Below, piece by piece: positions 41,856 through 49,852 of a stretch of DNA of 64,000 bases. Made by a program: the position numbers and the translations under genes. Source of the DNA: Corynebacterium glaucum (GTDB taxonomy: Bacteria; Actinomycetota; Actinomycetes; Mycobacteriales; Mycobacteriaceae); contig NZ_CP019688.1 of NCBI RefSeq assembly GCF_002287505.1, positions 806,001-870,000 of the forward strand. Reading direction: 5' to 3'. Below the pieces are notes generated by a model. That model was not told where the DNA came from. It searched no databases and worked only from the letters and a program-made list of their open reading frames with translations. Positions within the stretch are counted from its first letter, which is position 1. Each line of letters starts with the position of its first letter.

Positions 41856-43223
41856 TTACTTCACCGAGAAGATGATGATTTCGGTGTCGTCCGGCTTGCC
41901 GGAATAGCGGCCGTCATCGCCTGGGAAGTTGTTATCCAAAGCGGTGAGGTAGCGGCCGTCCTCGAGCTGGATGATGGTCTCTACGCTGCGCAATGCGAAG
42001 GAGAACGGGTCGGCAACGCCGTACGCGCCCTTGTCGGACACCATGCCGATCTTGCCTGGGTTCGCGATCCTGAGCAGGTCTGCGTGCTCTTCCTTCTTCA
42101 ATTCACCGGCCGGGGTGGAATCGCCGAAGTTCTTCACTGCGTAGATCTTCTTCAGCTTTGCTTCCGCGCCGAGGGCATCGTCACGCTCGAGGACGAGCAG
42201 GGTGCCGTCCTTGGTCAGGAACGCGTCACCGATCAGCGAGTCGTCGTCTTCGGTGAGGTAGGTCCACGACTTGTCCGTGTACTGCTGCGTCTGCATGTCG
42301 AACTGGGAGATGACGCGCGCCTTCTTGTTCTGGGCATCGTCGATGTAGCCCTCGAAGATGGGGTAGAGGTAGCGGCCGTCGCTAGCCATAGCTTCGAAGC
42401 CCTTGGAGTTGCGCAGGTTCGCCGTCTCGCTGCCCAGGGTCGGGTTCGACGGGCTCTTCACACTCGGGTGCGCGTACGGTGCCTCGAGCAGGGTGCCGTC
42501 CTTGGCGAAGTGGAGGATGTACGGGCCGAACTCTTCACCGATCCAGAACGTGCCGTCCTCCGCAACCCAGAAAGATTCGAGGTCGAAATCGGCGCCCGTG
42601 AGCGGGCGGTTCGCATCGTCCTTGTTCACGATGTCCCACTGAATTTCGTTGTTCGGGTCCTTCAGCTGGATGAAGTTGAGTACCTCGATGCCGCCAACCT
42701 TCTCCGGGTTCGCGGCGTTGTCTGCGGTCTCCCAGGTTGGCTTCACCGTGTAGATGCGCAGCAGGAAGTCGGAGGAGTTCCCCTTCGCGCCGAAGCCGTT
42801 ATCAGGCAGGCCGTAAAAGGTGCCGTCGCCGATCTCCTGCACGCCGGAGAAGCCCGGGATAACCTGGCCGTCGTACGGCGGGTTCTGGCCGTTCTTGGGG
42901 TCGGTGTCCTTGCCGGAGTTCGGGCCTTCGGCCAGATAGGTGGCGCTCAGCTTGGCGCGCGCCTCAAGCACCGCGTTGGACGCCTTCGGTTCCGGAGCAG
43001 ACGAAGACGCGGAAGCAGACGGAGTGGCGGAGGCCGTGGCGGTGACGGTGCCGTTGCCACCGGAGTTTGAACCGTTGTTGCTCGAGCCGTCCGGGTTCGA
43101 GCTGCCACCGCCGATGAACGCGCCGAAGAGGCCGGTGGCGACGAGCAGGCCGACAATAACGGCAAGTACCTGCTGGAACTGGGGCGAATTGAGGAAGTGT
43201 TGCAACTGCGGAGGCAGCTTCAT
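41856..43223 (-). CDS. Esterase-like/phytase-like secreted protein
   Basis: A 455-residue protein with one N-terminal membrane helix (16-38, QQVLAVIVGLLVATGLFGA), a Ser/Gly/Asn/Thr-rich linker (about 40-80) and a large extracellular phytase-like beta-propeller (esterase-like activity of phytase family). DFDLESFWVAEDGTFWIGEE and GFEAMASDGRYLYPIFEG are propeller blades of that family. It may cleave phosphate esters at the cell surface. The ATG at 43223 follows GGGAGAAC; longer extensions lack a ribosome site. Confidence 0.8.
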   Translation of the reverse strand: MKLPPQLQHFLNSPQFQQVLAVIVGLLVATGLFGAFIGGGSSNPDGSSNNGSNSGGNGTVTATASATPSASASSSAPEPKASNAVLEARAKLSATYLAEGPNSGKDTDPKNGQNPPYDGQVIPGFSGVQEIGDGTFYGLPDNGFGAKGNSSDFLLRIYTVKPTWETADNAANPEKVGGIEVLNFIQLKDPNNEIQWDIVNKDDANRPLTGADFDLESFWVAEDGTFWIGEEFGPYILHFAKDGTLLEAPYAHPSVKSPSNPTLGSETANLRNSKGFEAMASDGRYLYPIFEGYIDDAQNKKARVISQFDMQTQQYTDKSWTYLTEDDDSLIGDAFLTKDGTLLVLERDDALGAEAKLKKIYAVKNFGDSTPAGELKKEEHADLLRIANPGKIGMVSDKGAYGVADPFSFALRSVETIIQLEDGRYLTALDNNFPGDDGRYSGKPDDTEIIIFSVK

Positions 43224-43425
43224 GGTGTTCTCCCGGAGTAGTGGTGTTTGGCAAAACCTCAGGCGCGCCTTATATCGCGCACAGTAATAATAGGTCTGCG
43301 GAAACAACCTCGCTGTGCGAGAGAAATCCGTTCAGCAACCGCCACAGAAGTGCTGTAACCAAGGCGGTTCTGAGGGGCCGGAAGCCGTGCCGTATGCTTC
43401 TTGTGCGATGCGTCGGACAAGGGTC

Positions 43426-43436
43426 CGTCGATAAGC
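43426..43436 (+). repeat. CGTCGATAAGC word, intergenic copy
   Basis: Exact copy ending four bases before the tRNA gene at 43441. Confidence 0.8.
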
Positions 43437-43440
43437 ACTG

Positions 43441-43514
43441 GCCCCTATAGCCCAATTGGCAGAGGCAGCGGACTTAAAATCCGCCAAGTGTCGGTTCGAG
43501 TCCGACTGGGGGCA
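43441..43514 (+). tRNA. tRNA with UAA anticodon (tRNA-Leu by anticodon)
   Basis: A 74-nt class I cloverleaf: acceptor GCCCCTA/TGGGGGC (one T-G pair), D-arm GCCC...GGC, anticodon stem GCGGA/TCCGC around loop CTTAAAA (anticodon TAA), short variable loop CAAGT, T-arm GTCGG-TTCGAGT-CCGAC, discriminator A. The anticodon reads UUA (Leu), but the long variable arm usual for bacterial tRNA-Leu is absent. Confidence 0.88.
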
Positions 43515-43529
43515 CTGACGGGGTGGGGG

Positions 43530-44018
43530 CTACTCCTCGCTGAGCCAATCGCTCATCTCTTTCGCCTGCTGGCGGGCGTGGTACACGACCATGCCGAGCT
43601 GGGTCTCGCGGGCGAAGATCGTGAGGACGAGGTGGCCGACCGCCGCATGATCGATCTTGACCAGCGAGACAAACTCGTTGTTCGGTCGGGAAATGGTGAC
43701 GATGCCGGGCTGGGCATCACCCTGGTCCGGACGCTGCACTCGCCCCTGGGCTTCGGCGACTCCGAGCATAGAAGAACTCAGCGCGCTGATTTCAGAGGCG
43801 GCTTGCGAATCCGGGAGACCGAGCGAGCACACGTGCATACCGTCACCGGTGCCAAGGGCTACCGCGTAGAGGCCTGGAACACTCTCGCGCATCCGCGCCA
43901 TTGCCGGCAGAGCCGCGGCGGCGAGCTCGTTGTTGTCGAAATCGTGACCGCGTACCTGGCGGTGGCGGCCGATCTCTTCCTTCCAGTCATCATTCAGGGT
44001 CGGGAAGTCCCGTTGCAT
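43530..44018 (-). CDS. Roadblock/LC7-type protein
   Basis: A 162-residue soluble protein that fits the Roadblock/longin-like fold used by GTPase partners: AAALPAMARMRESVPGLYAV, LGTGDGMHVCSLGL with the strand-turn-strand, then helical AASEISALSSSMLGVAEAQG and NNEFVSLVKIDH and GHLVLTIFARETQLG strands. In Streptomyces conservons the equivalent CvnB pairs with a small GTPase (CvnD). Starts three bases after the GTPase stop, so the two are one operon. Confidence 0.7.
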   Translation of the reverse strand: MQRDFPTLNDDWKEEIGRHRQVRGHDFDNNELAAAALPAMARMRESVPGLYAVALGTGDGMHVCSLGLPDSQAASEISALSSSMLGVAEAQGRVQRPDQGDAQPGIVTISRPNNEFVSLVKIDHAAVGHLVLTIFARETQLGMVVYHARQQAKEMSDWLSEE

Positions 44019-44021
44019 GGG

Positions 44022-44639
44022 CTACAGAAACCTTTCAACTCGTTGCAGTGCCGATTCGACAATGGAAGCAACGTCTCCAGGATCACGCGGGTCCACCATG
44101 AGTGCGGGGATATCGCCGAGTTCCATCGAGTTCAGGATCTTGCGAACCGTTGGCAGCGGGTCCGGCTCGTCCTGGGAGACGAAATTCACTCCCACTACCG
44201 TACGGTGTAGCGCCCGCTTTTGGTCCAAAATGTCTACCCACAGCTCGAGCTGTTCGCGAAGCATGTGCTCGTAGCCGAAAAGCATCAGGGCAATGCCTGC
44301 CTCGGGGTTATGAGCGGGGGTACGAGATGAATGGAAACGGTCCTGACCCGCGGTGCCGAAAAGGGCTACCTGCGAACCGTCCGGGCGCTCCCACATGCCC
44401 ATATCAATACCGACCGTGGTGGTTTTCTTCTCCTGGGCCACGAAGTCTTCACCGCTGACGGCTAGAACCTCCGAACTTACTGCAGGCACGGAGGAAAGCG
44501 TGCGTACTGCGGTGGTCTTGCCGATGCCGACCGGGCCGAGGAAAACTACCTCGAAATCTGAGTGTGAACCGATGATTGCGTCGTCCGGAATGATGAACGG
44601 AGCTGCGTTGTCGATGGGTGCTGACAAAGTGAGGGACAT
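44022..44639 (-). CDS. Conservon-type small GTPase
   Basis: A 205-residue Ras-like/CvnD-like ATP/GTP-binding protein. G1 P-loop is LGPVGIGKTT at 34-43, G3 is FGTAGQDRF near 94-102 (a DxxGQ variant), and helical SMELGDIPALMVDP closes the fold. The usual NKxD base-recognition motif is not seen; VVGVNFVSQDEPD stands in its place. It is transcribed first in an operon with the Roadblock gene. A cytosolic signalling switch is likely. Confidence 0.75.
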   Translation of the reverse strand: MSLTLSAPIDNAAPFIIPDDAIIGSHSDFEVVFLGPVGIGKTTAVRTLSSVPAVSSEVLAVSGEDFVAQEKKTTTVGIDMGMWERPDGSQVALFGTAGQDRFHSSRTPAHNPEAGIALMLFGYEHMLREQLELWVDILDQKRALHRTVVGVNFVSQDEPDPLPTVRKILNSMELGDIPALMVDPRDPGDVASIVESALQRVERFL

Positions 44640-44648
44640 TAATTTTCT

Positions 44649-44771
44649 CCCAGAATTAGCAGATATTTTTCGCGTGTCGTTGAAGAAAATCTCTGGGAAA
44701 GCTAGTCTCGTTTTCGCCCGTAAAATCTAAACGTCGACCTTACCCTAAGATTTGGTAAGAACGAGACTAGC
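44649..44771. promoter_or_regulatory. Palindrome-rich divergent promoter of the Roadblock/GTPase cluster
   Basis: Three inverted repeats are stacked here: CCCAGA/TCTGGG (44649/44692), GCTAGTCTCGTT/AACGAGACTAGC (44701/44760, perfect 12-bp arms) and, inside it, CTTACC/GGTAAG (44739/44754). The outer arm could fold the 5' leader of the plus-strand gene into a long hairpin or serve as operator pair. Confidence 0.5.
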
Positions 44772-44784
44772 CGAAAGGTTTCAA

Positions 44785-45159
44785 ATGACTCAGCAGGACA
44801 CACTGAACAATTTCCTGAACTCTCTCGCAGAGGATCTCAACGGATTCATCGGTGCATCCATCGTTGACCTCGACACCGGTATGTCCCTTGCTTCCGTGTC
44901 CAAGTACCCGGACTTCGACCTCGATGTCGCAGCTGCGTACAACTCTGAGATGGTGAAGGCAAAGTTCAAGACCATGGACGCGCTGTCGATCAACGCGACC
45001 CTGGAGGATATGCTGCTCACCCTGACCGGCCAGCTTCACCTGATCAAGTTCCTGGACAAGGACACCTTCATCTACCTGGCAGTCAACTCCGCACAGAGCA
45101 ACCTCGCCCTCATGCGTAAGGCCGTGATCACCAAGGTCCGCGAATACGACCTCGCATGA
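44785..45159 (+). CDS. Roadblock/LC7-family protein
   Basis: A 124-residue protein with the Roadblock fold: NFLNSLAEDLNGFIGASIVD, DTGMSLASVSKYPDFDLDVA, AAYNSEMVKAKFKTMDAL, and closing DTFIYLAVNSAQSNLALMRK. It faces the GTPase operon from the other side of a palindrome-rich promoter, and is the natural partner of the GTPase (as GTPase-activating or scaffold protein). The reading frame continues in phase past its TGA into the next gene. Confidence 0.75.
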   Translation: MTQQDTLNNFLNSLAEDLNGFIGASIVDLDTGMSLASVSKYPDFDLDVAAAYNSEMVKAKFKTMDALSINATLEDMLLTLTGQLHLIKFLDKDTFIYLAVNSAQSNLALMRKAVITKVREYDLA

Positions 45160-45303
45160 ATAGCTGACAGCCCTCTCGTCGTTCGACCAACGTCTGCCAA
45201 CGGCGCTGATACTGGTTTTAAGGTTGCGACCATCGCAGCTTCCGGCACCACTTCTAACGCCAGCGGCAACGGTGGTATCGGTGACAGCACCGCAGCCGAC
45301 ATC

Positions 45304-45597
45304 ATGGCCGGCTACGTGGCCACTGTCTCCCGGTCCGATTCCAATTCGAAGCGTGAGCAGGAAGGCGAAGAGGACAAGGCCCTTGCGGCTTCCGGGGACC
45401 GCCCCGATGCTGGCAGTTCCGATGCTGACAGCGAAGACGATCGGAAAGATGAAAAGGTAGTGTCATCCTCTGCGGATGACACCCCGCCTCGAGCGGCCAG
45501 TCAAAATGCAAATGCAGACCCTGATAGTCGGGATGTGAGCCCGCTCCGTAGGTTCATGGAACGCACCCTGGGTTGGTCGCCGAACCCCGGCAGATAG
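45304..45597 (+). CDS. Acidic low-complexity protein in frame with the Roadblock gene
   Basis: A 97-residue protein starting at the first ATG after the Roadblock stop; it begins MAGYVATVSRSDSNSKREQE, is very rich in Asp, Glu, Ser and Ala (disordered) and ends with a short conserved-looking helix SPLRRFMERTLGWSPNPGR. The 144 bases between the TGA at 45157 and this ATG are open in the same frame and look coding (Ala/Thr/Gly/Ser). So it may be a separate gene, or the C-terminal half of a longer Roadblock protein interrupted by the TGA. Confidence 0.5.
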   Translation: MAGYVATVSRSDSNSKREQEGEEDKALAASGDRPDAGSSDADSEDDRKDEKVVSSSADDTPPRAASQNANADPDSRDVSPLRRFMERTLGWSPNPGR

Positions 45598-45692
45598 CCG
45601 ACGAAGAGTACGAGGATTGGTACTCCGAGTCGGCTTTTGTCATTTCTGCACGAAGACGCGTTCAGGGGAGGATCGCAAAGGACGCGTGTCGG

Positions 45693-47285
45693 TTACGCCT
45701 TCGAGTTGGGGGACCGACCGGCCAGCGGCGCCTGGAGCGCGCTCGGTGAGCGATCCCCGCGTAGCCGCTTCACCACATTTTCGGCAGAGATCAAGCACAT
45801 CGGTACGCCCACGCCCGGCAGCGTCGTTGCACCGGCGTAGTACAGCCCGTCAAGCTTTTTCGACGCATTCGATCCGCGGAAGAACGCCGACTGGCGCAAA
45901 GTGTGCGCCGGTCCGATCGATCCGCCGCGCCACGCGTGGTAGCGCTCGGCAAAATCCGCGGGTCCGAGCGTTCTTTGCACAACAATGCGCTCACGCAGAT
46001 CCGGAATCTCGCACCAAGACGCGAGCTGATCCACGGCAGCATCGGCAATCCGCGAAACAGCTTCCGAGCTTGCCTCGCGGTACATGTCGCCGTGCCCCAA
46101 ATCCTCGTTCGCAGGCACAGGCACCAGCAGAAACAGGTTCTCGCAGCCCTCAGGCGCAGTCGAAGGATCCGTTGCAGACGGCATCGACACGTAGATCGAA
46201 TGCGACGCACCGAGCGGTCGCGCCGACACCGGACCGTCGAATACTGCATCGAAGTCCGCCTCCCACGCCTCGCTGAACAAAAGGTTGTGGTGCTCGAGCT
46301 GCTCGAGCTTGCCCTTAACACCCAGCATCACCAGCACCGTGCCCAGCCCCGGGTCGCGCGGCGCGAAATAAGACTCGTCGTAGGTGCGCAACTTCTTTGG
46401 CAGCAGCCGCGTCTCTGTGTGGTGCAGGTCCGCGCACGACACCACGACATCCGCGCGCAGCTCCTCGCCTCCGATCAGTCGAACTCCGGTCGCTTCTCGT
46501 CTTTCGTACGTAATCGCAGCAACCTCCGCGCCCAACCGCACCTGGGTGCCGTGCTCGACCGCCAGCGTGTGCAGCGCATCCACCACCGCAGTGAACCCAC
46601 CCTGCGGATACTGCACACCCTGCACCAAATCCGTGTGGCTCATCAAATGGTACATCGACGGCGTGCGGCGCGGGTGCGAGGACAAAAACACCGCCGGATA
46701 CGTCAGCATCTGCCGCAGCCTCGTGTCTTTGAACCGCTTGGCCACAAAGCGGTCGAGCGGAACAGTCAAGAATTTCGCCAGGTCACCGTAGCGAGGGAGC
46801 ATTCGCTTATCGACGAACCCTGCAAGCGAATCGAAGTTCGTATACAAGAACCTCTCAAGCGCCATGTCATACGTCTCGGCGGCTGAATCCAAGTAATCGT
46901 GGAGGGCGGCTCCCGCCCCGGGCTCGGTCGACTCGAACAACGCCTCGGCGTTGTTGCGGCCCGAATGCACGTCAATCGGTTCGTGACCTTCCGGGAAGAG
47001 ACGGTACGCGGGTTGCAGTTCAACCAGGTCGAGCATGTCTTCGGTGAGTTTGCCGAACAGCGCGAAGAAGTGGTCGAAGGCGTCTGGCATGAGGTACCAC
47101 GAGGGGCCGGTATCAAAGCGGAAACCGTCTACTGCTTCTTCACCCGAGCGTCCACCGAGTGAGTCGAGGCGCTCGACCACGGTGACCTGGTATCCGTCGC
47201 GGCCCAACAGTGCCGCCGTGGATAAGCCGGCGACACCAGCGCCGATCACGATCGCATGTCTTGGTATGTGGGTGAAGCTGGTCAT
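45693..47285 (-). CDS. crtI: Phytoene desaturase
   Basis: CrtI (530 aa) desaturates phytoene to lycopene, the coloured backbone of C50 carotenoids. FAD dinucleotide motif VIGAGVAGLSTAALLG begins at 13; RSGEEAVDGFRFDTGPSWY and the C-terminal YYAGATTLPGVGVPMCLISAE bacterial-type CrtI signature are present. Overlaps crtB by four bases. A CGTCGATAAGC word (read as VDK) is inside. The other crt genes (crtE, crtEb, crtY) are not in the window. Confidence 0.94.
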   Translation of the reverse strand: MTSFTHIPRHAIVIGAGVAGLSTAALLGRDGYQVTVVERLDSLGGRSGEEAVDGFRFDTGPSWYLMPDAFDHFFALFGKLTEDMLDLVELQPAYRLFPEGHEPIDVHSGRNNAEALFESTEPGAGAALHDYLDSAAETYDMALERFLYTNFDSLAGFVDKRMLPRYGDLAKFLTVPLDRFVAKRFKDTRLRQMLTYPAVFLSSHPRRTPSMYHLMSHTDLVQGVQYPQGGFTAVVDALHTLAVEHGTQVRLGAEVAAITYERREATGVRLIGGEELRADVVVSCADLHHTETRLLPKKLRTYDESYFAPRDPGLGTVLVMLGVKGKLEQLEHHNLLFSEAWEADFDAVFDGPVSARPLGASHSIYVSMPSATDPSTAPEGCENLFLLVPVPANEDLGHGDMYREASSEAVSRIADAAVDQLASWCEIPDLRERIVVQRTLGPADFAERYHAWRGGSIGPAHTLRQSAFFRGSNASKKLDGLYYAGATTLPGVGVPMCLISAENVVKRLRGDRSPSALQAPLAGRSPNSKA

Positions 47286-48190
47286 GTTCGGTCTCGTTTC
47301 TGCAGCGGGGGTTTCTTCACGGGGCGCCTGGAACGGGCGACAGCGCGTGCGGTTATGAAGAGTTTGCGCCGGTTGGGCACGCTGATGCGGGTGTGCGCGA
47401 GCTCGCTCGCGGGCGTGGCGGCGACCATGTCGGTCAGCTCGCGAAACAGCGCCTCGGCCGCGGCAACCGCCGGGCGTGCCGAGGTGGGTAGGAGGGGGAT
47501 CGTGGACTTTGCGTGGTCGAGCTCGCTGCGGATGTCGGCGATGAGGGCGCGCAAGGTGCCGTCGTCAAGCGAATGCCCCTTGAACTGCGGGAAGTAGTTG
47601 CGGCCGAGCGTGCCGAAGTCTTCGCCGAAGTCGCGCAGAAAGTTGATCTTTTGGAATGCTGAGCCCAGTGCGCGAGCACCGCACTCCAACTCTTCTCGAT
47701 CAGCAGCGGTGATTGGGTAGTCAACGAGGAAAGCGCTCAGGCACAACAGGCCGATGACCTCTGCGGAGCCGTAGACGTAGTCAGAGAACTCCGTGTCGGT
47801 GTACGTGGTCTGCTTTAGGTCGCGGCGCATTGAGGCGAAGAAAGCCTGCACGAGCTCATCGCGGAAACCGCAGCGCCGTGCGCTCTGGGCGTAGGCGTGG
47901 ATGACGGGGTCGGTGTGGAAGCGGATCTCGGGCGCGCTGCGGACCTGGGCCTCGTAGGCGTCGAGAAGCGTAGCTGGGTCAGTGCTGGCTTCAGCGGCGG
48001 TGCCGTCTACGATCTCGTCGGCAATGCGCACCATAGCGTAGAGGTTGCGGATGTCGCGCTTGAGGCCGGGGCCGAGAAAGCGGGTGGCCAGGGAGAAACT
48101 GGTGGAGTAGCGGGCGATGACCTGCGCGGCGGCGTGGTCACACATGTCGTCGTAGCGCGAAAGATACGACGCTACTGGGTTAGGCGCCAT
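47282..48190 (-). CDS. crtB: Phytoene synthase
   Basis: CrtB (302 aa) condenses two GGPP to phytoene. YSTSFSLATRFLGPGLKRDI, the first Asp-rich motif MVRIADEIVDG and the second with NFLRDFGEDFGTLGRNYFP are the squalene/phytoene synthase signatures. It overlaps crtI, and a truncated glycosyltransferase reading frame runs into its start. Co-transcribed with photolyase upstream. Confidence 0.94.
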   Translation of the reverse strand: MAPNPVASYLSRYDDMCDHAAAQVIARYSTSFSLATRFLGPGLKRDIRNLYAMVRIADEIVDGTAAEASTDPATLLDAYEAQVRSAPEIRFHTDPVIHAYAQSARRCGFRDELVQAFFASMRRDLKQTTYTDTEFSDYVYGSAEVIGLLCLSAFLVDYPITAADREELECGARALGSAFQKINFLRDFGEDFGTLGRNYFPQFKGHSLDDGTLRALIADIRSELDHAKSTIPLLPTSARPAVAAAEALFRELTDMVAATPASELAHTRISVPNRRKLFITARAVARSRRPVKKPPLQKRDRT

Positions 48191-48453
48191 GTGGGGCCTG
48201 TTGTGCAGTAAACATTGCCACTTAGCATTCCCTTATTTTTGCAATCGTGCAAGTAATCGACGCGGCGAGGCTCTCTAACCACCTGCGCGCCGAAGTCGGT
48301 AGCAACAACCTGCGCGCTGTTGTCCGTTGAGCCGTTGTCCACCACGATCACGAACTCAGGCAGGCTGGATTGGGCGGCGAAGCTGTGCAGGCAGCGCTCG
48401 AGAAGCGCGGCGTCGTTCAAACAGGGAACAACAACGGCGACAGTAGGAATCAC
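48172..48453 (-). pseudogene. Truncated family 2 glycosyltransferase
   Basis: An open frame starting at a GTG that overlaps the phr stop reads VAVVVPCLNDAALLERCLHS then PEFVIVVDNGSTDNSAQVVA, the N-terminal nucleotide-binding part of a GT2 enzyme. After EPRR (near residue 68) homology ends in unrelated YLHDCKNKGMLSGN and stops inside crtB. The catalytic part is deleted, so it is a remnant; intact GT2 genes often follow phr or precede crtB in relatives. Confidence 0.7.
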
Positions 48454-49838
48454 GACTCGGTGGCGGCCTTCATATCGTCGTATGCCGCGAGCGCCCGCTT
48501 GCGCGATTCTTTGATTTCCACCATCGGCTCCGGGTACATCGGCGTCAACGCCTCCGGCACCCATTTACTCACGTAGGCGCCGTTCGGATCGAACTTCTCG
48601 CGCTGCAGCTCCGGGTTGAACACGCGGAAGTACGGCGCTGCGTCATCACCGGAGCCGGCGACCCACTGCCAGTTGAAAGGGTTGGACGCCACGTCTGCAT
48701 CTACCAGGGTGTCCCAGAACCATTCCTCGCCGTGGCGCCAATGGATGCCCAAGTTCTTGGTCAGCCACGAGCCCGCCACCATGCGCACCCGGTTGTGCAT
48801 CGCACCCGTCGCCCACAACTCGCGCATCCCGGCATCCACCAATGGCACACCCGTTTCTCCGCGCTGCCACTGCGCAAGCTCGTCGAGGTGCTCCGTCTCA
48901 GGATCCATCGCCTGGTGAGCAAACGCGTGCTCGTCCGAACTCGGCACAGCGCGTTCGGTCCACGCCCAGTCAAAGTGGTCGAATTGGCCCCGCACGTTGC
49001 GGGTCTCCATCTTCGGCACGTGGTAATACCGGTGCCAGGCAAACTCGCGCCACACCACCTGCCGCAGGAACGCCCACGCGTGGGGTGCCGCTGCCGTGTA
49101 CTCGTCGGCAAGCGCGGCAGTTTCGGCCCACACGTACCCGGGCGAGAGTTCGCCGAACCTTAAGTGCGGGCTCAGACCAGACGTCATTCCGCCAGCAAGG
49201 TCGTTGTTGTCGTAGCTCCCGCCGTCGCGCAGGCGCTCGAGGAACTCGTGGAACCGTGCCAACGCCGCGTCCTCGCCGGGGGTGTTGTGCGCTGCCAAGG
49301 TCTGACTCCACGCCGGTTCCTCGACCGAGTCCGCGTCCGACAGCGCAGCGACATCCACGTCGGCGGACTCGAACTGCGGGGCTTCGAGCGGGTGCGGGGG
49401 AGCGTCGATAAGCAATGCCTGAACCGCTTTGTAGAAGGGGGTGAAGACCTTGAATGGGGTGCCTGATCCCGTGACCACTTCCCACGGCTCGGTGAGCAGG
49501 AAACCGGGGTGCGAGGTCGCCCCAATGCGCTCTTTCACGGCCGCGTCGACGTCGGTGAGGTGGTAGCGGCGATTCCAGGTCACCTCCGCGCCCAGCGCCT
49601 GCGCGATGCGGGGGACTACCTCTCGCGGGTCACCCTTTGCTCGGATCAAGGGGAGCTTTTCGCTTATCGACGCCTCACTGTGGCGCCTCCACCAGCGCGC
49701 AGCCGCACCGAGCGGCCGACCTACCGTTTCGTCGACGGTGAGCCCGACCACTGGGCCGCGTTCGGCGGCCCAGTGCAGTGCGGTGTTGTCGGTCAGGCGC
49801 AGATCGTCGCGGAACCAGACGATAATTGGGCGGGTCAT
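48450..49838 (-). CDS. phr: Deoxyribodipyrimidine photo-lyase
   Basis: Phr (462 aa) repairs UV-made pyrimidine dimers with blue light. The N-terminal alpha/beta domain starts IVWFRDDLRLTDNTALHWA; the FAD-binding helical domain has WREFAWHRYYHVPKMETRN, DAGMRELWATGAMHNRVRM and DTLVDADVASNPFNWQWVAGSG with the conserved Trp. It is 14 bases downstream of the osmoprotectant-binding protein gene and followed by the crt genes, so UV repair and carotenoid synthesis share a directon. Two CGTCGATAAGC words are inside. Confidence 0.94.
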   Translation of the reverse strand: MTRPIIVWFRDDLRLTDNTALHWAAERGPVVGLTVDETVGRPLGAAARWWRRHSEASISEKLPLIRAKGDPREVVPRIAQALGAEVTWNRRYHLTDVDAAVKERIGATSHPGFLLTEPWEVVTGSGTPFKVFTPFYKAVQALLIDAPPHPLEAPQFESADVDVAALSDADSVEEPAWSQTLAAHNTPGEDAALARFHEFLERLRDGGSYDNNDLAGGMTSGLSPHLRFGELSPGYVWAETAALADEYTAAAPHAWAFLRQVVWREFAWHRYYHVPKMETRNVRGQFDHFDWAWTERAVPSSDEHAFAHQAMDPETEHLDELAQWQRGETGVPLVDAGMRELWATGAMHNRVRMVAGSWLTKNLGIHWRHGEEWFWDTLVDADVASNPFNWQWVAGSGDDAAPYFRVFNPELQREKFDPNGAYVSKWVPEALTPMYPEPMVEIKESRKRALAAYDDMKAATES

Positions 49839-49852
49839 GGTGGCGCCGGGGC

